From positions 1,860,001-1,924,000 of the forward strand of contig JBAIAA010000021.1 in NCBI GenBank assembly GCA_037893245.1: DNA of 64,000 nt, written 5' to 3'. The notes beneath the pieces were generated by a model. That model made no database searches, had not been told where the DNA came from, and saw only the letters and a list, made by a program, of their open reading frames with translations. Position numbers and translations under genes: made by a program. The stretch's first letter is position 1; each line of letters opens with the position of its first letter. The stretch is from Crossaster papposus. Taxonomy: Eukaryota; Echinodermata; Asteroidea; Velatida; Solasteridae. Positions 19,196 to 26,949 of the stretch are shown here, in pieces.

Positions 19196-20731
19196 ATGAA
19201 CAACACGGTCGTAGAAAATATATCGAGACTGAAAGAACAAGCTAAAAATTACTCTAGACTGATCGAAGAAGATAAAAATATATCGAGACTGAAAGAACAA
19301 GCTAAAAATTACTCTAGGCTGATCGAAGAAGATAAAAATATATCGAGAATGAAAGAACAAGCTAACAAGCTAGACTTAGATTTTAAGAGTCTAGAGATAG
19401 TAGTTAACGCGGTCGGCCGCGGTTCTTTCATAGCTACTTTTCCAGATCTATTTAGCGACTATAAGTTACCCGTCGTTAAAACGGACGAGGTAATAAACAG
19501 ATGGAAAACTGATCCGTTGCTATTTTATCAAAATCAACTTAATTTTGCCATTTGGTGTAGTACCACCGGGGTAGGTTTGGGGTGGGATCTACTTTATTCA
19601 GCGGATCCTCTGACGAGCGTTGTATACAGATTTCACGTTTATTTTACCGTTAGAAAAATATTAGAGTTTCTCAAATGTCCCACTCCGAACGATACTATAT
19701 TTAATGCCGTAAACAACAACATAGATCGTGGTTCTTATATAGACGCGTGTAGATTTTATTCTACGGATCCTAAAAATACTTGGATACAGACGGTAGATCA
19801 TTATTCTGGTGGATTGGGACAGGCTTATGCTTGGGGTAAACCTCTAGGAGATTACGATACCACGGACTTGGGTATTGGTTACGGTAAATACGCGGGAGGA
19901 ACTAAAATGGGGTTTGGTCCCTCAGATCCTCCAGGAGGATCTGGGCGTTACAGCTCTTTTACGGTTACTAATTTAACGCAAGACGACGCCGTTGGCTCAG
20001 CGTGGAAACGTTTTATAAGTCAAGAATCTCACTTTACCGACGTCGGAATAGAAAAAATAAACGAATCTATCAGGGCGTATGTTTACGCTCTGTTGGGAGC
20101 CCAGGCTCAAACAAAAACTAGTATCTTAACTCCAGGTACGGGGCTCGATGCCCAAACCCAGTTTGTTAATATCGTAGAAGGTTTGATATCGTCTCCGACC
20201 GATCTGGAAGAATCTATAACCCAATTTCAAGATTCGCTGCAATACGCCAGGAGTTCGTTAAACTTTGTGTTGGCGAAAGGATTATATCTCGTGCCTTCGA
20301 ACATGCAATTGCGAATCGGAACCCACGAAGGATATAACAACAATATACAGATTGCGACCGCTGAGTTGGCGTTGGGATTAAACTCAAAGATAAACTCGAG
20401 CGTACCAACACCACTGCTAGACCCGCCAACGACCGCGCCCTTCCCTCCCTCACCCACACCAACGTTCAAAAGCCCGGCTCTGGTAACGACTCAAACAAAC
20501 GCGGTCGTTGACCAACGACCACCGCCACCAGCAACACCAGCGCCCGTGGTCGAGCCACCAACACCTGCTCCCTTCCCTATACCCACGCCCGTGGTCGAGC
20601 CACCAACACTTGCCCCCTTCCCTTCCCTCGAGCCACAGCAGAGAGATCCTCATGAGTATGAAAAAACTTCGCTGATTGTCGGTACTTTAGCCATAGCGGG
20701 TATCTCATACCTGCTTTTAGACTTGTGGTAA
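19196..20731 (+). CDS. Polinton conserved protein with Pro-rich stalk and C-terminal anchor, 511 aa
   Basis: The N-terminus carries a 20-residue unit beginning NISRLKEQAK, present twice exactly and a third time partially (residues 8-60), in a 60-bp DNA tandem repeat; it should form a coiled coil. A globular core follows (about 60-400) with motifs I recognise from other Polintons, such as QLNFAIWC, LGAQAQT and LVPSNMQLRIGT. A proline-rich region (about 400-475, repeated PTPAPFP-like motifs) and one transmembrane helix (about 491-508) end the protein. The function of the family is not established; a virion surface or membrane-anchored structural protein is plausible. It converges with the 440-aa gene over a perfect hairpin. 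Confidence 0.82.
   Translation: MNNTVVENISRLKEQAKNYSRLIEEDKNISRLKEQAKNYSRLIEEDKNISRMKEQANKLDLDFKSLEIVVNAVGRGSFIATFPDLFSDYKLPVVKTDEVINRWKTDPLLFYQNQLNFAIWCSTTGVGLGWDLLYSADPLTSVVYRFHVYFTVRKILEFLKCPTPNDTIFNAVNNNIDRGSYIDACRFYSTDPKNTWIQTVDHYSGGLGQAYAWGKPLGDYDTTDLGIGYGKYAGGTKMGFGPSDPPGGSGRYSSFTVTNLTQDDAVGSAWKRFISQESHFTDVGIEKINESIRAYVYALLGAQAQTKTSILTPGTGLDAQTQFVNIVEGLISSPTDLEESITQFQDSLQYARSSLNFVLAKGLYLVPSNMQLRIGTHEGYNNNIQIATAELALGLNSKINSSVPTPLLDPPTTAPFPPSPTPTFKSPALVTTQTNAVVDQRPPPPATPAPVVEPPTPAPFPIPTPVVEPPTLAPFPSLEPQQRDPHEYEKTSLIVGTLAIAGISYLLLDLW
19217..19350 (+). repeat. 60-bp in-frame tandem repeat in the 511-aa gene
   Basis: A 60-bp unit encoding ISRLKEQAKNYSRLIEEDKN is present twice with one synonymous difference (AGA/AGG), followed by a partial third copy. 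It keeps frame and adds 20 residues per copy to a predicted coiled coil. Confidence 0.9.
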
Positions 20732-20775
20732 AAAAAAAAAGCCTTCTAGAGCTAACAGAAGGCTTTTTTTTTTTT
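20730..20775. terminator. Perfect hairpin with A and T tails between convergent genes
   Basis: GCCTTCT (20741-20747) and AGAAGGC (20757-20763) form a 7-bp stem with a 9-base loop, flanked by a run of 10 or more A on the left and 12 T on the right. The stop codon of the + gene (20729-20731) overlaps the A-run and the stop of the - gene (20774-20776) overlaps the T-run. It has the shape of an intrinsic terminator in both directions. Whether it ends transcription in an animal cell is unknown. Confidence 0.7.
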
Positions 20776-22096
20776 AGAGGCGCTTTTGTACATAAACAAA
20801 AATTAAAGTTCCGACTCCCACTATAAAGGCCCACACGTGTTCTCCCAACCATCCGGCGGTTTTACTCAATACGTTAAATATCCAACTCGCTATACCACCT
20901 AAAATTCCGGGCAAGGCGCCGAGCAGCTTAGAGCCTAGTTTAGCGAGCACGTTTGACAAGTGTTTTAGTTGCGACTGTATCCATTCTTTTACGTTAGTCG
21001 AGTGAGACGGTGGAGCGGGTGTGGGTGAGGGTGCTGGAGTAGGGAAGGGTGTGAGCGCCGGCGCACCTACAGATAAAACGCTCTTTACTATCAAACCAAT
21101 AGCCAAACTAAACGCCGTCAAAATGCTCGCGATGGTCACACCTTGTTCTCTAAACAACGTTCTAATTTTTTTCCCTAAGGTCTCGTCTTCATATAACATC
21201 CGCGTAATCGTTTCTTTGATTCTGTTCATCTGACTTCTGAGTTTTCTTTTGTCGGTAGACGCGACTTCTAATCTAGCCGATCTTTCGATCTTTAAGTTTT
21301 CTAATTTCTCTCTCATTTCTGCCGTGGAACCGTCGCTCACTGATTCGGCTAATGCTCCTTCGGTCTGAGCTATCTCATCGTTGAGTTCTCTGAGACGCGC
21401 TAAATTCAGTTTTAAGTTGCCTCTCACCGTTTGAAGAGCTTTGTTTAAACCTACGATTTCTCTGATGGTTAAGCCATTTTCTCGTTCTTTCGTAAAACTG
21501 GTTTCTTGTTCTTGTTCTTGTTCTAAAGTTTCGAGAACTTCGCTTAAATCGTCGGCCGCTTCTAGAAGATCTTGCATCGGGATAGCCTCCGGTTCAATCT
21601 GTTGTAATTGTTGTTGTTGTTCTTTACTAAGTGGATTTACTTTGACTTTAGGGTTATAGTCAACTAAGCCTAGCACGTTGCGAATAAAACCCAAGCCGTT
21701 TCTATTTTTCAAGGTATTTATCGTGTAATAATTTCTTTGTCCACCTTTTTTAAAAGATAGTTTAATTTTTCTTCCACCCGATCTAACACATAGGTCATTA
21801 TCTTTATCCATAAAAAAATCAGGTAACATAGTAAATGCTGGCTTTAAACCCGTTTTTTTAAATATATCAACAAAAAAAGCGCTAACTTCAGCAGTTATTA
21901 GTTCTGTGCTGAGACCACCTATAGTTTTAGATCCCACCTCGACGCTTAGAGGTTGGTTGTCGAGTGAGTCATCTAGATTTTCTCTTAACGGATCCAATTC
22001 TTGATCGTTGTATTTTTCTTCTAACAAATCCAATTCTTGATCGTTGTCTTCTTCCTCGTAGTCTTCTACCGGTTCAAAATCTCCACCTTCAGCCAT
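20774..22096 (-). CDS. Polinton coiled-coil/membrane protein, 440 aa
   Basis: I start at the ATG at 22096 (context AAAATGG); the open frame runs five codons further only to a TTG. Layout: acidic N-terminus with a short duplicated NDQELD motif (about 15-40), a small folded region (about 60-150), a Gln/Glu-rich linker, a long coiled coil (about 215-310), a hydrophobic helix (about 320-345), a Pro-rich hinge (TPFPTPAPSPTPAPP) and a C-terminal segment (about 370-437) of amphipathic and hydrophobic helices ending in a transmembrane stretch and KRL. This architecture recurs in Polintons of fish and cnidarians. Its role is unknown; the hydrophobic C-terminal part suggests membrane association or penetration (inference). 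Confidence 0.8.
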   Translation of the reverse strand: MAEGGDFEPVEDYEEEDNDQELDLLEEKYNDQELDPLRENLDDSLDNQPLSVEVGSKTIGGLSTELITAEVSAFFVDIFKKTGLKPAFTMLPDFFMDKDNDLCVRSGGRKIKLSFKKGGQRNYYTINTLKNRNGLGFIRNVLGLVDYNPKVKVNPLSKEQQQQLQQIEPEAIPMQDLLEAADDLSEVLETLEQEQEQETSFTKERENGLTIREIVGLNKALQTVRGNLKLNLARLRELNDEIAQTEGALAESVSDGSTAEMREKLENLKIERSARLEVASTDKRKLRSQMNRIKETITRMLYEDETLGKKIRTLFREQGVTIASILTAFSLAIGLIVKSVLSVGAPALTPFPTPAPSPTPAPPSHSTNVKEWIQSQLKHLSNVLAKLGSKLLGALPGILGGIASWIFNVLSKTAGWLGEHVWAFIVGVGTLIFVYVQKRL

Positions 22097-22121
22097 TTTT
22101 ATTATAAACAAACTAAAGTTT

Positions 22122-22355
22122 TTAAGTCGAATTTAATATATTTGGTGGAAGTATATTTTGCGATACCAGCCATGTTTTTACATACATCGATCCGCTTATC
22201 GTAGCCGTTAGTTTCGCTACATCTTCCACGCTCAACTTGTCGAGATCGGCTGGTTTGACCATCAACAGTTTTTTACTTAACATGGTAAATCCCACGCTTA
22301 ACATAGAGATGATAGCGGCGTGATAGAGATTGTTGACGATGCTATTAGTATCCAT
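22122..22355 (-). CDS. Small Polinton membrane protein, 77 aa
   Basis: 77 aa with one hydrophobic segment near the N-terminus (about 9-32) and a C-terminal QNILPPNIL motif; similar small proteins with an ILPPDI-like end occur in other Polintons. Function unknown. The ATG is preceded directly by TATATAA. It lies 25 bp upstream of the 440-aa gene start and 33 bp downstream of the 121-aa gene, all on the same strand. Confidence 0.7.
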   Translation of the reverse strand: MDTNSIVNNLYHAAIISMLSVGFTMLSKKLLMVKPADLDKLSVEDVAKLTATISGSMYVKTWLVSQNILPPNILNST

Positions 22356-22388
22356 TTATATACGTCGCTTATTTTGTTTTTTATTTTT

Positions 22389-22754
22389 TTATTCCATTTC
22401 TACCCACGAAGGTGGTTGGGTTAGAGTCTTCTTTGGGCTCTTGGTCGTTGGCTGGGTTGGCTGTGTTAGAGGTTGCGGTGGTGCGGCTCTCTGACTCCAC
22501 ATATAGAGTCCTCCTAAAACTACAACAACCACCAGTGACAACGATCCAACTGTCGCGTACGAAGAAGGAGGTGTAGTAATAGTTTTTACGTCTATATTTT
22601 GCATCTTGGCAATTTGTTCTTTTCTCTTTTTGTTGTGTTCCGCTAATGCCTTGCCTTGTTTTACTCTATCAGGATTTTTAGTTTTAGTCGTCACCGTCTG
22701 TACCTTTGGGACTTTTAGAGTCTCTGTCTGAAGAGGGCTCTCTAGTTGACTCAT
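22389..22754 (-). CDS. Small Polinton single-pass membrane protein, 121 aa
   Basis: A basic N-terminal half with the motif KNPDRVKQGKALAEHNKKRK (26-45), a single strong transmembrane helix (about 66-86, VVVVVL core) and a Pro/Thr-rich tail. The KNP-RV--GK-LAE-N-KKKE pattern recurs in other Polinton membrane proteins. Function unknown; the basic face could contact DNA or the capsid interior (inference). Its first 71 bp overlap the end of the 221-aa gene in another frame. The start follows TATAATAAAAG. Confidence 0.75.
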   Translation of the reverse strand: MSQLESPLQTETLKVPKVQTVTTKTKNPDRVKQGKALAEHNKKRKEQIAKMQNIDVKTITTPPSSYATVGSLSLVVVVVLGGLYMWSQRAAPPQPLTQPTQPTTKSPKKTLTQPPSWVEME

Positions 22755-23349
22755 CTTTTATTATAGGTAGAGAATTATTTTTGTTAATAACTAAATGTTT
22801 AGATGTTATCAAGAAACCTACTAACGGCGACAACAACATTCCGTAGTTATAATAAACTTCGCAGAGTAGGCTGGCTATCGAGCTAGATATAACTGGATCT
22901 TCCTCTAGATCTTTGGTGAGTGCGTCTTCCGAGTCTACTCGTAGACTGACACCTAGGGGTTTGATCATAGGTAGACTCGCACCTAAAACTCTAGAATAAA
23001 TCCCCAGCACGCAGTTACCCAAACTAGTAATCATTTCTTTACCCAGTCGAGCCTCGTAATGGTTGTACATTTTTTCTTGTTTGCTCGCGTCTAGGTTTTC
23101 TATATCTACCTGGCTAAATTCTTTACCTAAATACTTTTTAGAATCACCGGCTGATACTACACCCAACAGTCTAGTTTTATGTTTTTCTGTTTGCGGCGCT
23201 GATGACGCTGGTGTGTTGAGGCCTAAAGTAGACAGCTCCATTTTTATAAGACGATATAATTTATTTTTTAGAGTAAAATATTCGTAAGATAAAATACACA
23301 AGGCCGACGCTATAATAAATTTGAGCAAAAGATCGATCACCACGAACAT
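22684..23349 (-). CDS. Polinton conserved protein, 221 aa (or 185 aa from an inner start)
   Basis: Two in-frame starts are possible: 23349, which adds a 36-residue hydrophobic/basic leader that looks like a signal anchor, and 23241 (M37), whose product resembles the usual length of related Polinton proteins. Both ATGs directly follow a TATAA-type motif (TATAATAA and TATAAAA). The body has YLGKEFSQ and NHYEARLGKEM motifs and a hydrophobic segment around 165-190 (CEVYYNYGMLLSPL), which I recall from homologues of unknown function. The 3' end overlaps the 121-aa gene by 71 bp. A 190-bp repeat region lies upstream. Confidence 0.72.
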   Translation of the reverse strand: MFVVIDLLLKFIIASALCILSYEYFTLKNKLYRLIKMELSTLGLNTPASSAPQTEKHKTRLLGVVSAGDSKKYLGKEFSQVDIENLDASKQEKMYNHYEARLGKEMITSLGNCVLGIYSRVLGASLPMIKPLGVSLRVDSEDALTKDLEEDPVISSSIASLLCEVYYNYGMLLSPLVGFLITSKHLVINKNNSLPIIKDESTREPSSDRDSKSPKGTDGDD

Positions 23350-23365
23350 TTATTATAGCGAGATA

Positions 23366-23558
23366 AACTAGCTGACAACTAGCTATTCAACAAAACACAA
23401 CTAGCTGTTCAACAAAACACAACTAGCTATGCAAGTACTTAACAACTAGCTGTTTAACAAAACCCAACAAAACACAACAGCTGTTCAACAAAAACTCAAC
23501 AAAACACAACTAGCTGTTCAACAAATCATCAACAAAACTCAACTAGCTGTAACTAGCT
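23366..23558. repeat. Internal AACTAGCT-rich tandem repeats
   Basis: About 190 bp of degenerate repeats built on AACTAGCTGTTCAACAAAAC, with roughly ten AGCTAG/ACAGCTGT-type cores. They fill the whole gap between the 221-aa gene and the stop codon of the ATPase gene. The AACTAGCT core is shared with the terminal repeats. It could be a cis-acting site for packaging, replication or transcription, or simply a slippage product. Confidence 0.8.
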
Positions 23559-24164
23559 ACCCAAGCACCATTTAGCCGGAGGATCCGTATATAAAATCAA
23601 TTTACTATAGGGAGTGTCTTTGAGATATTGTTTTATGTCTCGCCTTTTATTATCCGGCACCACATCATTTTCGTCGAGACAATTATCAAAACTTTTTTTG
23701 TCTTTGCAATAAAAAATAGCCACCCATTGAGTCTGTTCGCGATAATCTTTTAAAACGGTGTTATATTTTTGAGTCAATAACCAACAGCTGTGGTTATCGT
23801 GTCTACCGCTAAAGGCTAATTTAGATAACATGCAACACCCTCTAGAACCCTTTCGATATTTCATAGCTTGATAAGCGCTGCAGTCGTCGATTAAAAACAA
23901 AGTGTGCAATCCTTTAAGTCTATTTCTGTAAAAGTCTATGGCTTCGTTCATGCTCATATTTTCGACGTCGGGGTCGCACGCGTAAACGTTGGGGTCGTTA
24001 AAAAACCAAGGTCTCTCGTGGTACGTTTTATTGTTTGACAGAGTCGGACATATGATCACCAAGTATTCAAATTTGTTGGCGTATTCGTTTTCTAGCAAGT
24101 CTAACGCAAACTTTGTTTTGCCAGAGTTTGTTCTTCCACATATTAAAGCGCAGTGCGGCGTCAT
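23553..24164 (-). CDS. ATP: FtsK/HerA-type genome-packaging ATPase
   Basis: 203 aa. Walker A is GRTNSGKT (10-17) close to the N-terminus, Walker B is LFLIDD (89-94), and a sensor-like LLTQKYN (129-135) follows, the arrangement of A32-like packaging ATPases of nucleocytoplasmic DNA viruses and Polintons. It should pump the element's DNA into capsids built from the neighbouring capsid genes. The ATG follows TATATAAAAGTAAG. The gene lies 25 bp downstream of the major capsid gene on the same strand, and its stop codon falls within the internal repeats. Confidence 0.93.
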   Translation of the reverse strand: MTPHCALICGRTNSGKTKFALDLLENEYANKFEYLVIICPTLSNNKTYHERPWFFNDPNVYACDPDVENMSMNEAIDFYRNRLKGLHTLFLIDDCSAYQAMKYRKGSRGCCMLSKLAFSGRHDNHSCWLLTQKYNTVLKDYREQTQWVAIFYCKDKKSFDNCLDENDVVPDNKRRDIKQYLKDTPYSKLILYTDPPAKWCLGS

Positions 24165-24189
24165 CTTACTTTTATATAGGCGTTTATTT

Positions 24190-25458
24190 TTAAAAGTTAA
24201 CGCTACTCAAGCGTCCTCCTTGGATGTTAAGTTGCGCGTCCATCACCAAAAAGACGTAACATTTTAGAGCGCCCGCGGTTTGAGCTTCGCGTTCCATCAA
24301 TATAGAGATTCCTCCACTTATATCGCCGATTTGTTTACCCGATCCGTGATTTTTGTTGTCGTCCGTCGATCTCATATCCAACCAAAGTCCATATCTTCTT
24401 AAAAAATAATCACCGATATCCATCCCCGTTAACCCTAAATCTTTACATATACCGACCCCTAGCTCAGTGGATGAGTCCCCAAAGAACTTGTTGATTTCTC
24501 CCCAGTGTTGATAGCTTTTGAGGCCCGAACTATAGAGTTGATTAGGTTTTCCTTCTATCGTCACGCTAACTTTGTCTATCTTAGGGTTATAAAATAGTTC
24601 GGGGGTTTTCGTAGTCGCTTCTTTAAACAAAAACAGTATACCCTTGAGACTTTTAACCGCCACGTTTAAATTAAAGTTCCAGGTGGTGTCTGATTTATCG
24701 ATAGATCTTACTTCGTGTCTCTGAATCCTATCGAACAAAAACTGCGTCTTGTCGAGGTATTTTTGAGCTAAGATTTGAGCTAAATATTTGTTAGAAACGA
24801 TCTCGTATTCAAGCGCCAAGTTAGAGATGCTATAACTCGCTGCGGAGTCGGTAGAATTTACGACTTTGGCGTAATCGTTAAAAGTAAGTTCGTAAGACAG
24901 TTGGTCGTTCAGAGCGGATGGATAAAACGGTTGATGGTCCGTGAGCATTTCAAAGTCTAGAGGAATACAAAATCTGTTTCCAAAGGCATCCGCTGTTGCT
25001 TTGTCTTTTCCAGAGTTGGAACCGGCAACCGCGTTACCGGTACCCACGCGTAGGCTCGATATGTTGGCAATCTCGTTTCCGGCATAGTGATCTACGGTAC
25101 CTGTGGGTAACCAAAGATCTTTAAAAATGTTATAAACGTCGGCGTCGGTCAAGTTTACGATCTCCCGACCTCCGATACATATTCTTATTTGTTTGACGAG
25201 ATTTCGTCCTAGATTTTTAAACAGACTTCGATCGGCATCGTCGCTCGAGGTTAGATCGATATTAAAAGCTAGTTTCGCCGAACCGGGGACGATCACGTCG
25301 TCTGAGCTCAACGATGGAAACTTGACTATTAATTTGTCATTCGCGTCGATCGTGCTAGGATTGTGAGTTACGACGACTGTCTGACGGTTGCCTTTTATAC
25401 CCCGAGGATTTTTAAGGCGTCTGTGTGGATTTAGTTTGTTTCCGTAAGTCGCGTTCAT
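24190..25458 (-). CDS. MCP: Major capsid protein, double jelly-roll
   Basis: 422 aa. Recognised from the conserved Polinton pattern: VTHNPSTID near residue 31, VKFPSL..DDVIVPG (about 45-59), GNRFCIPLDFEML (about 160-172), QPFYPSALNDQLSYELTFNDY (about 176-196) and a C-terminal half with VTIEGKPNQLYS. In homologues these form two jelly-roll barrels that trimerise into hexon-like capsomers. Length fits the family. The ATG follows ACTATAAAA. It is divergent from the penton-like genes across a 43-bp interval and is followed by the packaging ATPase, the usual morphogenesis pairing. Confidence 0.92.
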   Translation of the reverse strand: MNATYGNKLNPHRRLKNPRGIKGNRQTVVVTHNPSTIDANDKLIVKFPSLSSDDVIVPGSAKLAFNIDLTSSDDADRSLFKNLGRNLVKQIRICIGGREIVNLTDADVYNIFKDLWLPTGTVDHYAGNEIANISSLRVGTGNAVAGSNSGKDKATADAFGNRFCIPLDFEMLTDHQPFYPSALNDQLSYELTFNDYAKVVNSTDSAASYSISNLALEYEIVSNKYLAQILAQKYLDKTQFLFDRIQRHEVRSIDKSDTTWNFNLNVAVKSLKGILFLFKEATTKTPELFYNPKIDKVSVTIEGKPNQLYSSGLKSYQHWGEINKFFGDSSTELGVGICKDLGLTGMDIGDYFLRRYGLWLDMRSTDDNKNHGSGKQIGDISGGISILMEREAQTAGALKCYVFLVMDAQLNIQGGRLSSVNF

Positions 25459-25501
25459 TTTTATAGTAACGTTTTATTTTTTATTTTATTTACTTTTAAA
25501 A
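25459..25501. promoter_or_regulatory. Divergent 43-bp interval between major and minor capsid genes
   Basis: AT-rich spacer separating the divergent capsid start codons. Towards the major capsid gene it reads GTTACTATAAAA-ATG, and towards the minor capsid gene TTTACTTTTAAAA-ATG, so both sides carry a related TTACTWTWAAA leader. Confidence 0.55.
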
Positions 25502-26209
25502 ATGCAGTCGCACACTTTTATCATGACCAAAAAAGAGCAGACTTTTGAGTTACCTCAACCTATAGATAACGTCGAGGGCAACCGTCGCATTAAGTTAAGC
25601 AGCGTCATTTTAGACTTAGGTTTTTATAATGTTGAGAAAGTAGAAAAGATGTCATATGCTATATTTGGCCGGAGTAGTTCTAAAGAAAGTGTGGCTGATA
25701 TCATACCTGGTAGATGGAATCTTTATTCTTTTATAGATCGTTTTAAAGACATTGCTTCTATAGGCATAACCCCGATAAACGATAAAATATTTCATTTAAA
25801 TTTAGTGACTTTAGATGGTTTGGTAAATATAAAACTAACGAGTAATCTATCTAAACTTTTAGGTTTACCCCGAGGTTGGCTCTATGGTGATAGTGGTTTA
25901 ACTGAATATTATTTTGGAAAATTTAACCTAAATCTTTACAGCGCGGTCTTTTTACATTGCGAAGAACTGTCTACTCATTCAAATTTTGTTAACGGAAAAC
26001 AAACTAATCTTTTAGAGAGTATACCCATACATGGTGATGCCGCTCGTTCAAACAATCCCCAAGATCCAATTTATGTCAAATACGAGAACGCTCCAAAAGA
26101 GTTAGTAGCCGATAAAATAAACAGCCTCACGTTTTCGTTAAAAAACGGTCTTGGTGAGGTCTTAGATAATAGGGGTAAAGAGATAATTTTAAACGTGAAA
26201 ATATTTTAG
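25502..26209 (+). CDS. Minor capsid (penton-like) protein, copy 1
   Basis: 235 aa. I assign it as the single jelly-roll minor capsid protein from its position opposite the major capsid gene and from family patterns: a short N-terminal strand region (MQSHTFIM), HCEELSTHSNFVNGKQTNLL (about 153-172) and the final strands (SLTFSLKNGLGEVLDNRGK, then an Ile/Leu-rich end). Homologues form pentons at capsid vertices. It is followed after 13 bp by a paralogue with a nearly identical 3' half. The middle third (about 40-120) is divergent between the two. No signal peptide or membrane segment is seen. Confidence 0.7.
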   Translation: MQSHTFIMTKKEQTFELPQPIDNVEGNRRIKLSSVILDLGFYNVEKVEKMSYAIFGRSSSKESVADIIPGRWNLYSFIDRFKDIASIGITPINDKIFHLNLVTLDGLVNIKLTSNLSKLLGLPRGWLYGDSGLTEYYFGKFNLNLYSAVFLHCEELSTHSNFVNGKQTNLLESIPIHGDAARSNNPQDPIYVKYENAPKELVADKINSLTFSLKNGLGEVLDNRGKEIILNVKIF

Positions 26210-26222
26210 TTACTTTTGTAAA
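26210..26222 (+). promoter_or_regulatory. 13-bp leader TTACTTTTGTAAA, first copy
   Basis: The whole interval between the stop of minor capsid copy 1 and the ATG of copy 2. An identical 13-bp interval precedes the next gene at 26937-26949. Its conservation and position right at the start codon suggest a promoter or translation-start signal. Confidence 0.55.
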
Positions 26223-26936
26223 ATGCAGTCTCACACGTTTGTTATGACTCAAAACGAGCAGACCTTTGAACTATCGCGGCCTATAGATAACATAGGGAGT
26301 GACCGTCGCATAAAGTTAAACAACTTTGTGTTAGACTTGGGTTTTTATAACCTCAAAAAAAGAGGGTCGTTAACGTGGGGGAGATTTGCGGGTGATCAAA
26401 ATAATTTAGAGGTAGTTCCAAATACCACCCAACATAAAATTGATTTTTTTCCAAACAGGTGGAATCTTTATTCTTTTAAACATTTTTTTAAAGGTATCTC
26501 CGAGATATTTACCATAGAGTTAATTTCTGATAAACTATTTTACGTGTCCATTTTTCATCACAAATGCATAAAACTATCGAGTAATCTATCTAAACTTTTA
26601 GGTTTACCCAGGGGTTGGCTCTGGGGTGATAATAAATATTTTGGAAAATTTAACATAAATCTTTACAGCGCGGTCTTTTTACATTGCGAAGAACTGTCTA
26701 CTCATTCAAATTTTGTTAACGGAAAACAAACTAATCTTTTAGAGAGTATACCTGTGCATGGTGATGCCGCTCGTTCAAACAATCCTCAAGATCCAATTTA
26801 CGTCAAATACAACAAGTGCTCAAAAGAGTTGGTAGCTGGTAAAATAAACAGCCTCACGTTTTCGTTAAAAAACGGTCTTGGTGAGGTGTTAGATAATAGA
26901 GGTAAAGAGATAATTTTTAACATAGAAATATTTTAG
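26223..26936 (+). CDS. Minor capsid (penton-like) protein, copy 2
   Basis: 237 aa, a tandem paralogue of the preceding gene. From about codon 125 to the end the two are almost identical at DNA level, including an uninterrupted identical run of roughly 95 bp around 26655-26750, while the stretch about 40-115 is quite different (copy 2 has a Lys/Arg-rich KKRGS region and lacks parts of copy 1). Conserved features are MQSHTF at the start, SNLSKLLGLPRGWL, HCEELSTHSNF and LNGLGEVLDNRGKE-like final strands. Presumably the two proteins make alternative or mixed vertices (inference). Confidence 0.7.
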   Translation: MQSHTFVMTQNEQTFELSRPIDNIGSDRRIKLNNFVLDLGFYNLKKRGSLTWGRFAGDQNNLEVVPNTTQHKIDFFPNRWNLYSFKHFFKGISEIFTIELISDKLFYVSIFHHKCIKLSSNLSKLLGLPRGWLWGDNKYFGKFNINLYSAVFLHCEELSTHSNFVNGKQTNLLESIPVHGDAARSNNPQDPIYVKYNKCSKELVAGKINSLTFSLKNGLGEVLDNRGKEIIFNIEIF

Positions 26937-26949
26937 TTACTTTTGTAAA
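26937..26949 (+). promoter_or_regulatory. 13-bp leader TTACTTTTGTAAA, second copy
   Basis: Identical to 26210-26222; the entire interval between minor capsid copy 2 and the 203-aa gene. Confidence 0.55.

Noticed and set aside
22097-22111. Five-codon extension of the 440-aa gene to a TTG.
   Set aside because: The ATG at 22096 has a good context and the same abutting TATAA motif as its neighbours; a TTG start is unlikely in an animal-hosted element.
15969-24267. Reading frames overlapping the Polinton genes on other frames or strands (for example 15969-16178, 18950-19165, 20214-20852, 21021-21233, 21441-21659, 23063-23287, 23989-24267).
   Set aside because: Shadows of clearly conserved genes, with low-complexity or unlikely composition and no family pattern.
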